DNA of 37,958 bases from Thiobacillus sp. UBA6918 (GTDB lineage Bacteria > Pseudomonadota > Gammaproteobacteria > Burkholderiales > Thiobacillaceae), in the NCBI GenBank assembly GCA_002450925.1, contig DKAU01000041.1, positions 6,677 to 44,634 on the forward strand, written 5' to 3'. Of this stretch, positions 16,071 to 25,829 are shown piece by piece. Both the position numbers and the translations under genes were made by a program. The notes below the pieces were generated by a model, which worked only from the letters and a program-made list of their open reading frames with translations, did not search any database and was not told the DNA's origin. Within the stretch, counting starts at the first letter, position 1. Each line of letters opens with the position of its first letter.

Positions 16071-17156
16071 ATGGATAAGGGCGAGACCTTACTGGAACAC
16101 ATGGAACGGCAGGGAATGTCCCGCCGAACATTTCTCAAGTACTGCGCTTCCCTAGCCTCGCTAATGGCCTTGCCGCCCAGTGCAGCCGCTGCCATGGCAG
16201 AGGCCTTGGGCAAGGCAAGAAGGCCATCGGTTATCTGGCTGCCATTCCAGGAATGCACGGGCTGTACCGAGTCCATCACGCGTTCACATTCGCCCAGTGT
16301 CGAAGGCCTGATATTCGACATGATTTCCCTGGACTACCAGGAAACCCTGATGGCAGCAGCCGGTTTTCAGGCAGAGGAAGCCCTGCAAAATGCCATGAAG
16401 GAGAACTACGGCAAGTATGTGCTGATCATTGACGGCTCTGTCTCGACGGGAATGGATGGAGCCTATTCCTGCATTGGAGGTCGCAGCAACCTCGACAGCC
16501 TGCAGGAAGCAGCCAAAGGCGCTGCAGCCATTATCGCCCTTGGAACCTGTGCCTCGTTTGGCGGCATACCCAAGGCCAATCCCAACCCCACCGGTGCCGT
16601 ACCTGTATCCGACATCATCAAGGACAAGCCCATTATCAATATCTCCGGCTGCCCGCCTATCCCGGTGGTCATCACCGGCGTTATCGCACACTACCTGACA
16701 TTCGGCACGGTGCCCGAACTCGACAAGCATGGCCGGCCCAAGGCGTTTTACGGCGAAACCATTCATGACCGCTGCTATAGGCGGCCATTTTATGATCAGG
16801 GCAAGTTCGCCAAGACTTTTGATGATGAGGGCGCACGGAATGGCTGGTGCCTGTTTGAACTGGGATGCAAGGGGCCGATCACCTACAACGCCTGTGCCAC
16901 CAGCAAGTGGAATGACGGCACCTCCTTCCCGATCCAGTCTGGCCATGGCTGCATTGGTTGTTCCGAGCCGGATTTCTGGGATGCCGGCGGTTTTTACAAG
17001 GCGCTGTCTACGCCTGCCAACCCGCTCAAGTATGTTGCAGCTGCCGCAGTCGCGGGCGCAGCAGCAGGTGTGGCGGTGTCGTTTGCCAATCGGGCAAGGA
17101 AGCAAAAAGCCAAGTCGGAACACGAAACAGCCACCACTTCGGACCTGGAGAAATAG
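16071..17156 (+). CDS. hynS: Isp-type [NiFe] hydrogenase small subunit HynS
   Basis: Electron-transfer subunit of a group 1 (Isp-type, 1e) hydrogenase, 361 aa. The twin-arginine signal SRRTFLK is at residues 17-23. Proximal cluster cysteines begin ECTGCTES (Cys62, Cys65) and continue at GTCASFGG and GCPP. Distal and medial cluster ligands follow (IHDRC, GCKGPITYNAC, GHGCIGCSEPDFWD). Because the proximal motif is CTGC, not CTCC, the extra cysteines of O2-tolerant group 1d enzymes are absent. A C-terminal anchor helix spans about 320-339, so the mature enzyme faces the periplasm and sits on the membrane. The start at 16071 has GAGGGAG upstream. Confidence 0.96.
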   Translation: MDKGETLLEHMERQGMSRRTFLKYCASLASLMALPPSAAAAMAEALGKARRPSVIWLPFQECTGCTESITRSHSPSVEGLIFDMISLDYQETLMAAAGFQAEEALQNAMKENYGKYVLIIDGSVSTGMDGAYSCIGGRSNLDSLQEAAKGAAAIIALGTCASFGGIPKANPNPTGAVPVSDIIKDKPIINISGCPPIPVVITGVIAHYLTFGTVPELDKHGRPKAFYGETIHDRCYRRPFYDQGKFAKTFDDEGARNGWCLFELGCKGPITYNACATSKWNDGTSFPIQSGHGCIGCSEPDFWDAGGFYKALSTPANPLKYVAAAAVAGAAAGVAVSFANRARKQKAKSEHETATTSDLEK

Positions 17157-17158
17157 GA

Positions 17159-17818
17159 ATGAATGAAATCCAGTTTCTGACCTGGGTGCGCAGCACAGGA
17201 CTCAACATTGCATTGGGGCTGTTTGTTCTGGGCATGCTGTGGCGTCTGATTGAAATCTACTCACTCGGACGCAAGCAGGACATGGCACCCGCACGAAGTG
17301 CAGCAGGCGCATCCGGGTGGCATACCATTTTCCGTCGTTCACTACCGCCTCAAGGCATGATGAAGAGTTCGCCAATCAGTTACATCGGCGGGTACATTTT
17401 TCATGTTGGTCTGTTCGTTGTGGTGTTTTTCCTGGCTCAGCACATCAAGCTCGTAGATAGCCTGCTGGGCATCTCCTGGCCCAACCTGCCTGCTCAGGTT
17501 ATCGATACGGTTGCAGTGGTCACCTTGGCAGCCATGGTGCTGATCCTGGCTGACCGTATCAACAAACCGGTCAAGCGTTTTCTTTCGACCTTCGGTGATT
17601 ATCTTGCCTGGCTGCTTACCTTCCTGCCGGTTCTTACCGGTTACCTGGCAGTCAAGCATATGGTGCTTCCCTACACGACCATGCTGGCGCTGCATATCCT
17701 TAGTGTGGAACTGCTGCTTGTTGCGCTTCCGTTCACCAAACTCATTCACGTGTTTACCCTGATAGGCTCTCGCTGGTACAACGGCGATATCAGCGGCAAG
17801 CGCGGCGTTCCAGTGTAA
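17159..17818 (+). CDS. isp1: Hydrogenase-associated b-type cytochrome Isp1
   Basis: NarI-like integral membrane cytochrome b of 219 aa that takes electrons from HynS to the membrane or to Isp2. Five helices are predicted (about 14-34, 78-97, 113-132, 147-164, 174-195). Membrane histidines suitable as heme ligands are His82, His95, His167, His179 and His197. The ATG at 17159 lies two bases after the hynS stop, preceded by GGAG. The location between small subunit and Isp2 reproduces the hynS-isp1-isp2-hynL order known from Thiocapsa. Confidence 0.93.
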   Translation: MNEIQFLTWVRSTGLNIALGLFVLGMLWRLIEIYSLGRKQDMAPARSAAGASGWHTIFRRSLPPQGMMKSSPISYIGGYIFHVGLFVVVFFLAQHIKLVDSLLGISWPNLPAQVIDTVAVVTLAAMVLILADRINKPVKRFLSTFGDYLAWLLTFLPVLTGYLAVKHMVLPYTTMLALHILSVELLLVALPFTKLIHVFTLIGSRWYNGDISGKRGVPV

Positions 17819-17828
17819 GGAGAATGGC

Positions 17829-19091
17829 ATGACAGCATCCTTGCAAAAAGGCATCAACGCGCTGAAAGAAGTGATCGATGCACCCATTGCCAGCTTTTTC
17901 AGCAGTTGCGTGCACTGCGGCCTGTGTGCCGAAGCCTGTCTCTTCTACACGGAAACAGGCGATCCTCGTTACACACCCATTCACAAGCTGGAGCCTCTCA
18001 AGCGCGTCTACAAGCAGGAATACACACTGCTTGGACGCCTTGCCAAAATGGCTGGCCTCTCCAAACCTGTCACGGATGAGGAACTCGAGTCCTGGAGCGA
18101 ACTGGTCTACGACAGTTGCACCATGTGCGGCCGCTGCAGCATGGTGTGTCCCGTAGGCAATGACCTGACTTACATGATCCGCAAATTTCGCGAAGGCATG
18201 GCTGTTTCCGGGCATGCTCCGCAAGGCATCATCAATGCAACAAAAAGAACGGTGGAAGAGGGTGGCCCCATGGGGCTCAAGTGGCCTGCGGTGCAGAATG
18301 TGATCAAGCATCAACAGGAAGACTCCGGACTGTACATCCCGGTCGACCAGGCAGGCGTCGATTATCTCGTGCTCATGTCCTCGATGGAAATCGTGAACTA
18401 TCCAGAGTATCTCGGTTCTCTGGCGAAGATATTCAGCAAGGCTGGCATAACCTGGACGTTGTCATCCGAAGCGATCGAAGCAACCAACGCAGGCATCCAG
18501 ATAGGCGCATCCGACCTGGCGCGTGAAATTGTTTCCCGCATCGTCAATGCAGCAGAAAAGCTCAGGGTTAAAAATGTGCTTTCACCCGAATGCGGCCACG
18601 CGTACATGGCTATCCGCTGGGAAGGTCCCAACCTGATGGGGCGACCATTCAAGTTCGAAGTCGTGCACGTGCTGGAACTGCTGGATGAGTTGCGTAGCAA
18701 GGGGGTCCTGAAAATGAAGGACAAGCTCAAGACCCCGGTGACCCTGCATGACCCCTGCCAGATCGTGCGCCGAGGCGGGGTATTGAATGCGCCTGAAACC
18801 CTGTTGAAGGAAGTCGTGGTCGAGTTCCGGCCCATGACCGACAGCAACAAATGGAACTGGTGTTGCGGTGGTGGGGGAGGAGCGTCGGCCATTCACGAGC
18901 CCGAGGCGGAAGAACTTCGCTTCAAGGCATTCAAGCGCAAGAAAACGCAGTTGGAGGAAACCGGTGTAAACACCATGGTGACCTTCTGCGCCAATTGCCG
19001 CATTACGCTTGAAGAGGGTATCGACCACTACGAGATGAATACGCAACTCATAGGACTGACCGAGTTGCTGGCCGAACATCTGGAGGATTGA
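17829..19091 (+). CDS. isp2: HdrD-like iron-sulfur protein Isp2
   Basis: Cytoplasmic Fe-S protein of 420 aa, related to heterodisulfide reductase subunit D. Two [4Fe-4S] motifs lie in the first 110 residues (CVHCGLCAEAC and CTMCGRCSMVC). The C-terminal half has a complete cysteine-rich CCG module: Cys near 310 (DPCQIV), CCG near 345, and CANC near 387. The first CCG module is degenerate, keeping only an isolated Cys in PECGHAY, so only one noncubane cluster is likely. It probably passes electrons between Isp1 and a thiol, disulfide or sulfur acceptor; the acceptor is not known. AAGGAG precedes the start. Confidence 0.93.
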   Translation: MTASLQKGINALKEVIDAPIASFFSSCVHCGLCAEACLFYTETGDPRYTPIHKLEPLKRVYKQEYTLLGRLAKMAGLSKPVTDEELESWSELVYDSCTMCGRCSMVCPVGNDLTYMIRKFREGMAVSGHAPQGIINATKRTVEEGGPMGLKWPAVQNVIKHQQEDSGLYIPVDQAGVDYLVLMSSMEIVNYPEYLGSLAKIFSKAGITWTLSSEAIEATNAGIQIGASDLAREIVSRIVNAAEKLRVKNVLSPECGHAYMAIRWEGPNLMGRPFKFEVVHVLELLDELRSKGVLKMKDKLKTPVTLHDPCQIVRRGGVLNAPETLLKEVVVEFRPMTDSNKWNWCCGGGGGASAIHEPEAEELRFKAFKRKKTQLEETGVNTMVTFCANCRITLEEGIDHYEMNTQLIGLTELLAEHLED

Positions 19092-19101
19092 GGAAAAAGC
19101 C

Positions 19102-20856
<1,755 letters not shown>

Positions 20857-20871
20857 GGAAAAGGAAACAAC

Positions 20872-21075
20872 ATGCGTATCAAAACCATCATCTTTTCCCT
20901 CCTGGCATCAACTGCCACGACGGCTTTGGCACATCAGCAGGTCTATGCTCATACCCATGATGATGAATTGCTGGCCCGTTTGACGAACCTGTTGTTCTCG
21001 GCTCCGTTATGGGTCTATGTGATCGGAGCCATTGCTGTTGTCGCCATTTTGCGGGTCCTATGGAAGACATCCTGA
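20872..21075 (+). CDS. Small exported/membrane protein between hydrogenase and ATPase genes
   Basis: Unrecognised 67-aa protein. It has an N-terminal signal-like segment ending ALA at residue 20, a short His-rich stretch (HQQVYAHTHDD, 21-31), and a C-terminal membrane helix (about 45-63) followed by RVLWKTS. If cleaved, the mature protein would be about 47 residues with its His-rich head outside and a basic tail inside. It has a good SD (AAGGAAAAGG) 15 bp after hynL, and its last 16 bases overlap the ATPase G-like gene. It could be a hydrogenase accessory, a metal-binding peptide, or an ATPase assembly factor; none can be shown from sequence. Confidence 0.75.
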   Translation: MRIKTIIFSLLASTATTALAHQQVYAHTHDDELLARLTNLLFSAPLWVYVIGAIAVVAILRVLWKTS

Positions 21076-21386
21076 AGCGCCTGCTCGAGGCGGAACAAAA
21101 AGCGGAAAAACAGGTAGAAGAGGCCGATGCTGCGCGCAGGGAAATGATCCAGGGGGCCCTGGAAGAAGCGCGCAGGGCAGAGGCAGAATTCGAAGAGCAG
21201 GCCGAAACCCGCCGCAAACCTTTCCTGAAGCTGGCCGAAGAGGGGGCTCGGCGGCGAATTGCCGAAGATGAGGCGGCCGCTGCTGCGCATCAACGAAATC
21301 TGCGTGAACGGGCGGCAGCCAACGAGGAAGCTGCCGTCAAGGCAGCACTTGCGTTGATCCTGGGGGAGGATCAGCAACAACAATAA
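21060..21386 (+). CDS. V-type ATPase peripheral-stalk coiled-coil subunit (G/H-like)
   Basis: This 108-aa, highly charged, nearly all-helical protein starts MEDILKRLLEAEQKAEKQVE, with long Glu/Ala/Arg heptad-like stretches through residue 95. This is the character of the prokaryotic V/A-ATPase G (H) subunit, which pairs with E to form the peripheral stalk. The identification rests on composition, size and position at the head of the atp gene set. The start at 21060 lies inside the preceding small gene (16-bp overlap); an upstream start would add non-family residues. Confidence 0.75.
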   Translation: MEDILKRLLEAEQKAEKQVEEADAARREMIQGALEEARRAEAEFEEQAETRRKPFLKLAEEGARRRIAEDEAAAAAHQRNLRERAAANEEAAVKAALALILGEDQQQQ

Positions 21387-21411
21387 CGTTCAGGGAAAGC
21401 CGACGGCAAAC

Positions 21412-22452
21412 ATGTTGAATCATTACCTCGATGCCAGAGTTAGCCTGATGGCCTCCAGGCTGCTTGGCAGCGAAGACATACAAATACTGGCCGAAGGTTC
21501 TGACGAGCAACGCGCAGCGGTTCTTGAGCGTGCCGGATTAGGCGCCATGGTTGAAGGCATGAAGAGCGGCCGCTACATGGAGCAATCCATCATTCTCAAT
21601 CAACTGGCAGACATCGTGATCCTGCTTCGTGCTGCCGGTGATGCTCGCAAGTTTCTCCTGTACTGGGTATTGCGCTTCGAAATCACGAACCTCAAGGCCA
21701 TCATCAGGGCCAGGATGAGCGGGATTCCGCCATCGGAAATCCGTCATGAGCTGATAGACATGGGGTTTCTGGCTTCTCTGCCCATTGATGAGTTGCTCAG
21801 GACAGAAGATGTTGGAGAATTGCTGCGCCGACTCGAGACGACACGTTATGCGGACATCGTTCGTTTTGCTCGAAGTGCTTTCGAGACCCAGCACCGACTA
21901 TTTGAACTCGATGCCGCGCTTGACCGCCGCTTCTATCAGGGCCTGGTTGGCCTGGCCGGACAGCTTGAGTCCGAACTGGGCAAGGCTTTCCATGACCTCG
22001 TTGGACTAATGATCGATCGCATCAATCTCGTATGGTTGCTGCGCTTTCGCTTCGTTTACAAACTGCCACCGTCCCAGGTTTATTACTTGCTGATCCCCAG
22101 CCGTTATCGACTTTCTTCAAGTGTATTGATGGAGCTTGCTGTTCTGGAACGTTTCGAACAGGTTCTTGCAGCGCTGCCCCAGCCATATCGAAACTGGCTG
22201 GAGGAGGCCGAAAACATCAACGAGGTGCAGGCAACCATGGAGAGCAGGTTTGCCCTGTCGGCACGCAAGGTCCTGCATTCACCGGCTCATGGATTGTCTC
22301 GTGCATTTTCATATCTGGTCCTGCGCGAGCAGGACATGCGCCGCGTCAGGAGTGTACTCAAAGGCAGAAGTATTGGTCTGCATGCGGACACCATCAGACA
22401 GGCTTTGGGGCTTGTCGAGACCAGTCCACCCATTGCGATGAGAATGGGGTAA
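21412..22452 (+). CDS. atpC: V-type ATP synthase subunit C (AC39/d-like)
   Basis: Central-stalk adaptor of 346 aa that couples the rotor shaft (D/F) to the membrane c-ring. Family features are FEITNLKAIIRARMSGI near residue 90-105 and REQDMRRVRSVLKGRSIGL near the C-terminus. The mostly helical, funnel-forming pattern has no membrane helix. It starts 25 bp after the G-like gene and ends two bases before atpI. The AC39 assignment is confident; the position before subunit I differs from the orders I recall for Thermus and Enterococcus. Confidence 0.9.
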   Translation: MLNHYLDARVSLMASRLLGSEDIQILAEGSDEQRAAVLERAGLGAMVEGMKSGRYMEQSIILNQLADIVILLRAAGDARKFLLYWVLRFEITNLKAIIRARMSGIPPSEIRHELIDMGFLASLPIDELLRTEDVGELLRRLETTRYADIVRFARSAFETQHRLFELDAALDRRFYQGLVGLAGQLESELGKAFHDLVGLMIDRINLVWLLRFRFVYKLPPSQVYYLLIPSRYRLSSSVLMELAVLERFEQVLAALPQPYRNWLEEAENINEVQATMESRFALSARKVLHSPAHGLSRAFSYLVLREQDMRRVRSVLKGRSIGLHADTIRQALGLVETSPPIAMRMG

Positions 22453-22454
22453 AC

Positions 22455-24401
22455 ATGTTCAAGCCACTGCGCATGCAGCATGTTTCGCTCTGGGTGCTAC
22501 GGAATGATGCGCCACAGGCCTCCTTGCTGTTGGCCACCTATGGGATATTTACACCCGAGAAGAGTGAGGCATGGGAGCGTGATTTGCCTGAAACGCCGGG
22601 CGACCTCTATTCCGAGGTCTTTGCCGAAGCCAATACTCGCCTGAACAAGATTCTTGATCATTTTGGCCCAAGCCCACTTGCCCCGGAGGTTGCTCCGGAA
22701 AATGAAAAGGAATTGACGGCGGACATTCCCGAGGCGCCAACGCTTGAGCAATTGCAGGAGTGGAATGCCTGGCTGGGTGAATTGTGGAATGTTGCATCCC
22801 ATTGCGAAGAAGAAAAACGGCACATACAAGAATCCATTGAGCGCAATGTCAGCCTCCTAAACTCGCTTGAGCACTTCAAGACATTGGATGTTGACCTGGG
22901 ATGGCTTGCCCGCCCCAAGCGTTTTTTGCACACGCAAATCGGGACGGTGCCTGAATCCAGCCTGGCAAGGTTGCGCGATGCGCTTGAATTGTCCGGATTC
23001 CTGATCGAGGTTTTCGATTCGCATGAGGGACGGGTTTATGCCGTTGCTGTCGGCCCGGTCGGAAAAGACAGGGAAATACATGGCGCCCTCGATGCTGCAG
23101 GGTGGCAGGATATAACACTCGAGCCGGAACTGCTGTCACACCCTGAAAAGGCCAGGGAGTCGATTGAACATGTCATGGAGCAGTTGCGACAACAGGACCT
23201 CAGCTGTGATTCAAGGCATCACACAAAAATTGGCGATGTCTCTCAGAAATTGCAGGTGTTAAGGCAAGGCATGGCGCTTGCCGAGCCTTATGTGCGCATC
23301 TCAGCCGAAACGCTAAGGGCCCGTGGCGGACTGGCGGTCATCACGGGGTGGATAACAGAACGCGACGTCGAGCGTATGCGACAGGCCCTGAATGCCAAAC
23401 TGGAAGATCGATATGTTTTGCAGCTGCGTCCTCCTTATGTCTCGGAACTGGACAGTGTTCCGTCGGCAATGCGTTACCCGGACTGGCTGGGTCCATTTGC
23501 TGACCTGGTCAGGAACTACGGGATTCCGCGCTATGGAGAATTTGATCCCACCTGGCTCTTCGCGATTTCCTTCGCTCTGATGTTTGGCATGATGTTTGGA
23601 GACATCGGACAGGGTTTTGTTATCGGGATCATTGGCCTTTCCCTTAGGGGCAAGGCGCGTCGCTTCCGCAGCCTGTTCGTTGCGGCCGGGGGATCTGCAA
23701 TGGCATTCGGCTTTGCGTACGGCAGCATTTTCGGGTTTGAAGACCTTATAGAGCCATTCTGGATTTCGCCGCTGCACGATCCGGTCCGCATGCTCAAGCT
23801 GGCCGTTCTGTGGGGCATCGGCTTTATTACGGTCACGCAATTGCTGACCATCTATAACCGCATGATGTCCGGCATAGTTTCAAAGGCCTTGTTCGATGCG
23901 GGTGGAGTGGCAGGGCTTTTGCTCTATCTGGGCGCGGTAGCCATTGCATATGACCTTGCTACCACGGGCGAGTTTGGACTTGGCGCTGCACTCGTAACAA
24001 GCCTGGGGCTTGGTGCAATCCTGGTCTGGAACTGGCTGGAAAGTTCCGGGCCTGTCGCCGAGCGTTTGCTGACCGTGGTCATGGAAAGCTTCGAATCATT
24101 GATTGGATTTTTTGCCAATACGCTTTCTTTCATGCGCGTGGCTGCGTTTTCCATTAACCACGTTGCGCTTGCGCTTGCAGTTCTGACTATTGCGGAAAAC
24201 ATGGGCAGCGCGGGAAAAATCATCACGCATGTGGTTGGCAACATTGTCATCCTTGTTTTGGAAGGCGCTATCGTGGCCATTCAGGTTCTGCGTCTTGAAT
24301 ACTATGAAGGGTTTTCACGATTCTTCAGCGGCGGTGGACGAGCCTTTGATCCCCTCATGATCAAGGGCAAGGCGGGCATGTCACAAAATCGTCATACTTG
24401 A
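22455..24401 (+). CDS. atpI: V-type ATP synthase subunit I (a-like stator)
   Basis: Membrane stator of 648 aa. The N-terminal half is soluble with coiled-coil stretches (EEEKRHIQESIERN). The membrane half begins near GEFDPTWLFAISFALMFG and keeps the family motif FGMMFGDIGQG. It has about seven or eight helices, and the essential membrane arginine lies in LSFMRVAAFSINH near residue 561. It forms the ion half-channels with the c-ring. The start at 22455 follows atpC by 2 bp and gives MFKPLRMQHVSLWV; a longer open frame overlapping atpC in another reading phase was rejected. Confidence 0.95.
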   Translation: MFKPLRMQHVSLWVLRNDAPQASLLLATYGIFTPEKSEAWERDLPETPGDLYSEVFAEANTRLNKILDHFGPSPLAPEVAPENEKELTADIPEAPTLEQLQEWNAWLGELWNVASHCEEEKRHIQESIERNVSLLNSLEHFKTLDVDLGWLARPKRFLHTQIGTVPESSLARLRDALELSGFLIEVFDSHEGRVYAVAVGPVGKDREIHGALDAAGWQDITLEPELLSHPEKARESIEHVMEQLRQQDLSCDSRHHTKIGDVSQKLQVLRQGMALAEPYVRISAETLRARGGLAVITGWITERDVERMRQALNAKLEDRYVLQLRPPYVSELDSVPSAMRYPDWLGPFADLVRNYGIPRYGEFDPTWLFAISFALMFGMMFGDIGQGFVIGIIGLSLRGKARRFRSLFVAAGGSAMAFGFAYGSIFGFEDLIEPFWISPLHDPVRMLKLAVLWGIGFITVTQLLTIYNRMMSGIVSKALFDAGGVAGLLLYLGAVAIAYDLATTGEFGLGAALVTSLGLGAILVWNWLESSGPVAERLLTVVMESFESLIGFFANTLSFMRVAAFSINHVALALAVLTIAENMGSAGKIITHVVGNIVILVLEGAIVAIQVLRLEYYEGFSRFFSGGGRAFDPLMIKGKAGMSQNRHT

Positions 24402-24433
24402 ATGGAGATATATCAAACAAAATGGAGAGCACC

Positions 24434-24877
24434 ATGATTTTCATCGTAGGCATCATGACACTGACCATAGTCGGCCTGATTGGTTTGGGTGTGTATCTGG
24501 AGCTGTTTCCGGAAAGAAGAATTGCCGCGCCGCACCGCGTGCGCAACTGGTTGTTCGGCAACTTTTCCGTCTTTGCGGTTGCTCTTGTTGCCCTGCTGGC
24601 CGTGGCCGCGCAAGAGGTGATGGCGGAGACCACGACAACGATTGCGCGTGGCGAAATCTCGCTTGGTCTCGGGCTCGCAATTATCGGGGCTGGCCTGCCA
24701 ACCGGACTTGCAGCCATCGGCGCAGCGCTGGCATTGGGTCCGGTGGGTTCGGCCGCTTTGGCAGTCGTGGCAGAAAAGCCCGAGATGTTCGGCCGAACCC
24801 TGATTTACCTTGGGCTGGCTGAAGGCATCGCAATCTATGGGCTGGTGATGTCCATTCTTTTGCTTGGAAAAATCTAG
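24434..24877 (+). CDS. atpK: V-type ATP synthase subunit K (c-ring), with extra N-terminal hairpin
   Basis: Proteolipid of 147 aa forming the rotor ring. The classic c-hairpin is at about 75-105 and 122-145, with the ion-binding Glu130 in GLAEGIAIYG. Ahead of it are two further helices (2-22 and 43-62) joined by a basic loop. This second half is unlike a normal c repeat, so it is not a simple duplicated proteolipid. No Gln lies in the two c-helices, which argues for H+ over Na+, though this is weak. Start 24434 is chosen because GGAGAG lies six bases upstream; Mets at 24398 and 24422 are in frame. It lies 32 bp after atpI. Confidence 0.85.
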   Translation: MIFIVGIMTLTIVGLIGLGVYLELFPERRIAAPHRVRNWLFGNFSVFAVALVALLAVAAQEVMAETTTTIARGEISLGLGLAIIGAGLPTGLAAIGAALALGPVGSAALAVVAEKPEMFGRTLIYLGLAEGIAIYGLVMSILLLGKI

Positions 24878-24886
24878 AAAGAATAT

Positions 24887-25198
24887 ATGGCAACTGCGGC
24901 CACGCGCATCATCGCACTTGGTTCCGTTCCGCTCATGGACGGTTTTCGGCTTGCCGGTGTGGAAGTCGTGCCAGATGCCGATGCGCAGCAGCTTGAATCC
25001 CTCCTCAAGTCGCTGGTGATGGAAAAGGCCAAGGCATTGATACTGGTAGAGTCAGGGCTGATCGATGAGCCGGGCCAATGGTTGCACCATGTGCAATCGG
25101 AAGGAGGTCGTATAGTCGTGGTACAAATACCTTCTCTTGCCAGCGGCGGCAAGTATCGTTCTGACGTGGACGCGCTAATCGGATCAAGGAGAGGATAG
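24887..25198 (+). CDS. atpF: V-type ATP synthase subunit F
   Basis: Small Rossmann-like subunit of 103 aa at the tip of the central stalk, associated with D and regulating rotation. The pattern MATAATRIIALGSVPLMDGFRLAGVEVVP, then KALILVESGLID, then GGRIVVVQIPSLASGG is typical of AtpF. It lies 9 bp after atpK and one base before atpE. The order F before E is unusual relative to the layouts I recall, where E usually comes first. Confidence 0.9.
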   Translation: MATAATRIIALGSVPLMDGFRLAGVEVVPDADAQQLESLLKSLVMEKAKALILVESGLIDEPGQWLHHVQSEGGRIVVVQIPSLASGGKYRSDVDALIGSRRG

Positions 25199-25199
25199 C

Positions 25200-25829
25200 G
25201 TGACTCAACATACCGAAAAGCTGGAAGGTCTGTTGTATGCCCAAGCCATGGATCTTGCCGGGCAGCATATCGATAAAGGACGGCAGGCGAGAGATCAGAT
25301 CGCAAGTGAACTGGAGGCAAGGTTGCAACAGCTAAAGGCGGGCGAGGAGCATCGCTATCAGCACGAAGCCGAGCAGTTGTGCCGTCAGATGCTGCAGACC
25401 TCAAAACTCCATATGGATACAGAACTGGACCGTCTGCGTTGGGCATTGGTTCAAGCTGTTCTTGCAGACGTTCACAAACATCTGGAGAAAACTCACGAAG
25501 ACCCGACCCGATATCAAAAGGTACTGGCGACATTGTTGTCGGAAGCGTCAGCAGTCATTCCTGAAGGTACGCTTGTTGTTGAACTGAATCCGCGTGACAT
25601 CGAGAACCTGCAGCCCGTCTGGGAAAGCATTGTGGCAAGTGTCGCGCCGGGGCGAAAGATAAAACTTGCCTCGCTGACAGATCATGCAAGCGGCGGCATC
25701 ATGGTTCGCAGTGAAGATGGAAGGCTGCGAGTAGACAATACATTTGAAGGCCGCATGTCCCGCATGCAGGACGAGTTGCTGGGCGTCATCATGGAAAATC
25801 TGTTCGTGCAAAACGAAGGCAAATCATGA
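25200..25829 (+). CDS. atpE: V-type ATP synthase subunit E
   Basis: Peripheral-stalk subunit of 209 aa. The N-terminal half is a long helix rich in Gln, Glu, Arg and His. The C-terminal globular half contains LVVELNPRDIENL and HASGGIMVRSEDGRLRVDNTFEGRM, a hallmark of the E family (GG..V...DG...DNT...R). The start is GTG at 25200, with AAGGAGAGG upstream, and the stop overlaps the atpA start (ATGA). It pairs with the G-like coiled coil at 21060-21386. Confidence 0.93.
   Translation: MTQHTEKLEGLLYAQAMDLAGQHIDKGRQARDQIASELEARLQQLKAGEEHRYQHEAEQLCRQMLQTSKLHMDTELDRLRWALVQAVLADVHKHLEKTHEDPTRYQKVLATLLSEASAVIPEGTLVVELNPRDIENLQPVWESIVASVAPGRKIKLASLTDHASGGIMVRSEDGRLRVDNTFEGRMSRMQDELLGVIMENLFVQNEGKS

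Noticed and set aside
16284..17123. 279-codon open frame on the minus strand opposite hynS
   Set aside because: Mirror frame of the well-supported small subunit; no domain or SD.
16071..17156. O2-tolerant (group 1d) hydrogenase
   Set aside because: The proximal cluster motif is CTGC, without the extra cysteines, and the gene order with isp1 and isp2 is group 1e.
22032..22454. Longer upstream start for atpI overlapping atpC
   Set aside because: The extra 141 residues are atpC read in another phase; the Met at 22455 fits the family N-terminus and follows the atpC stop.
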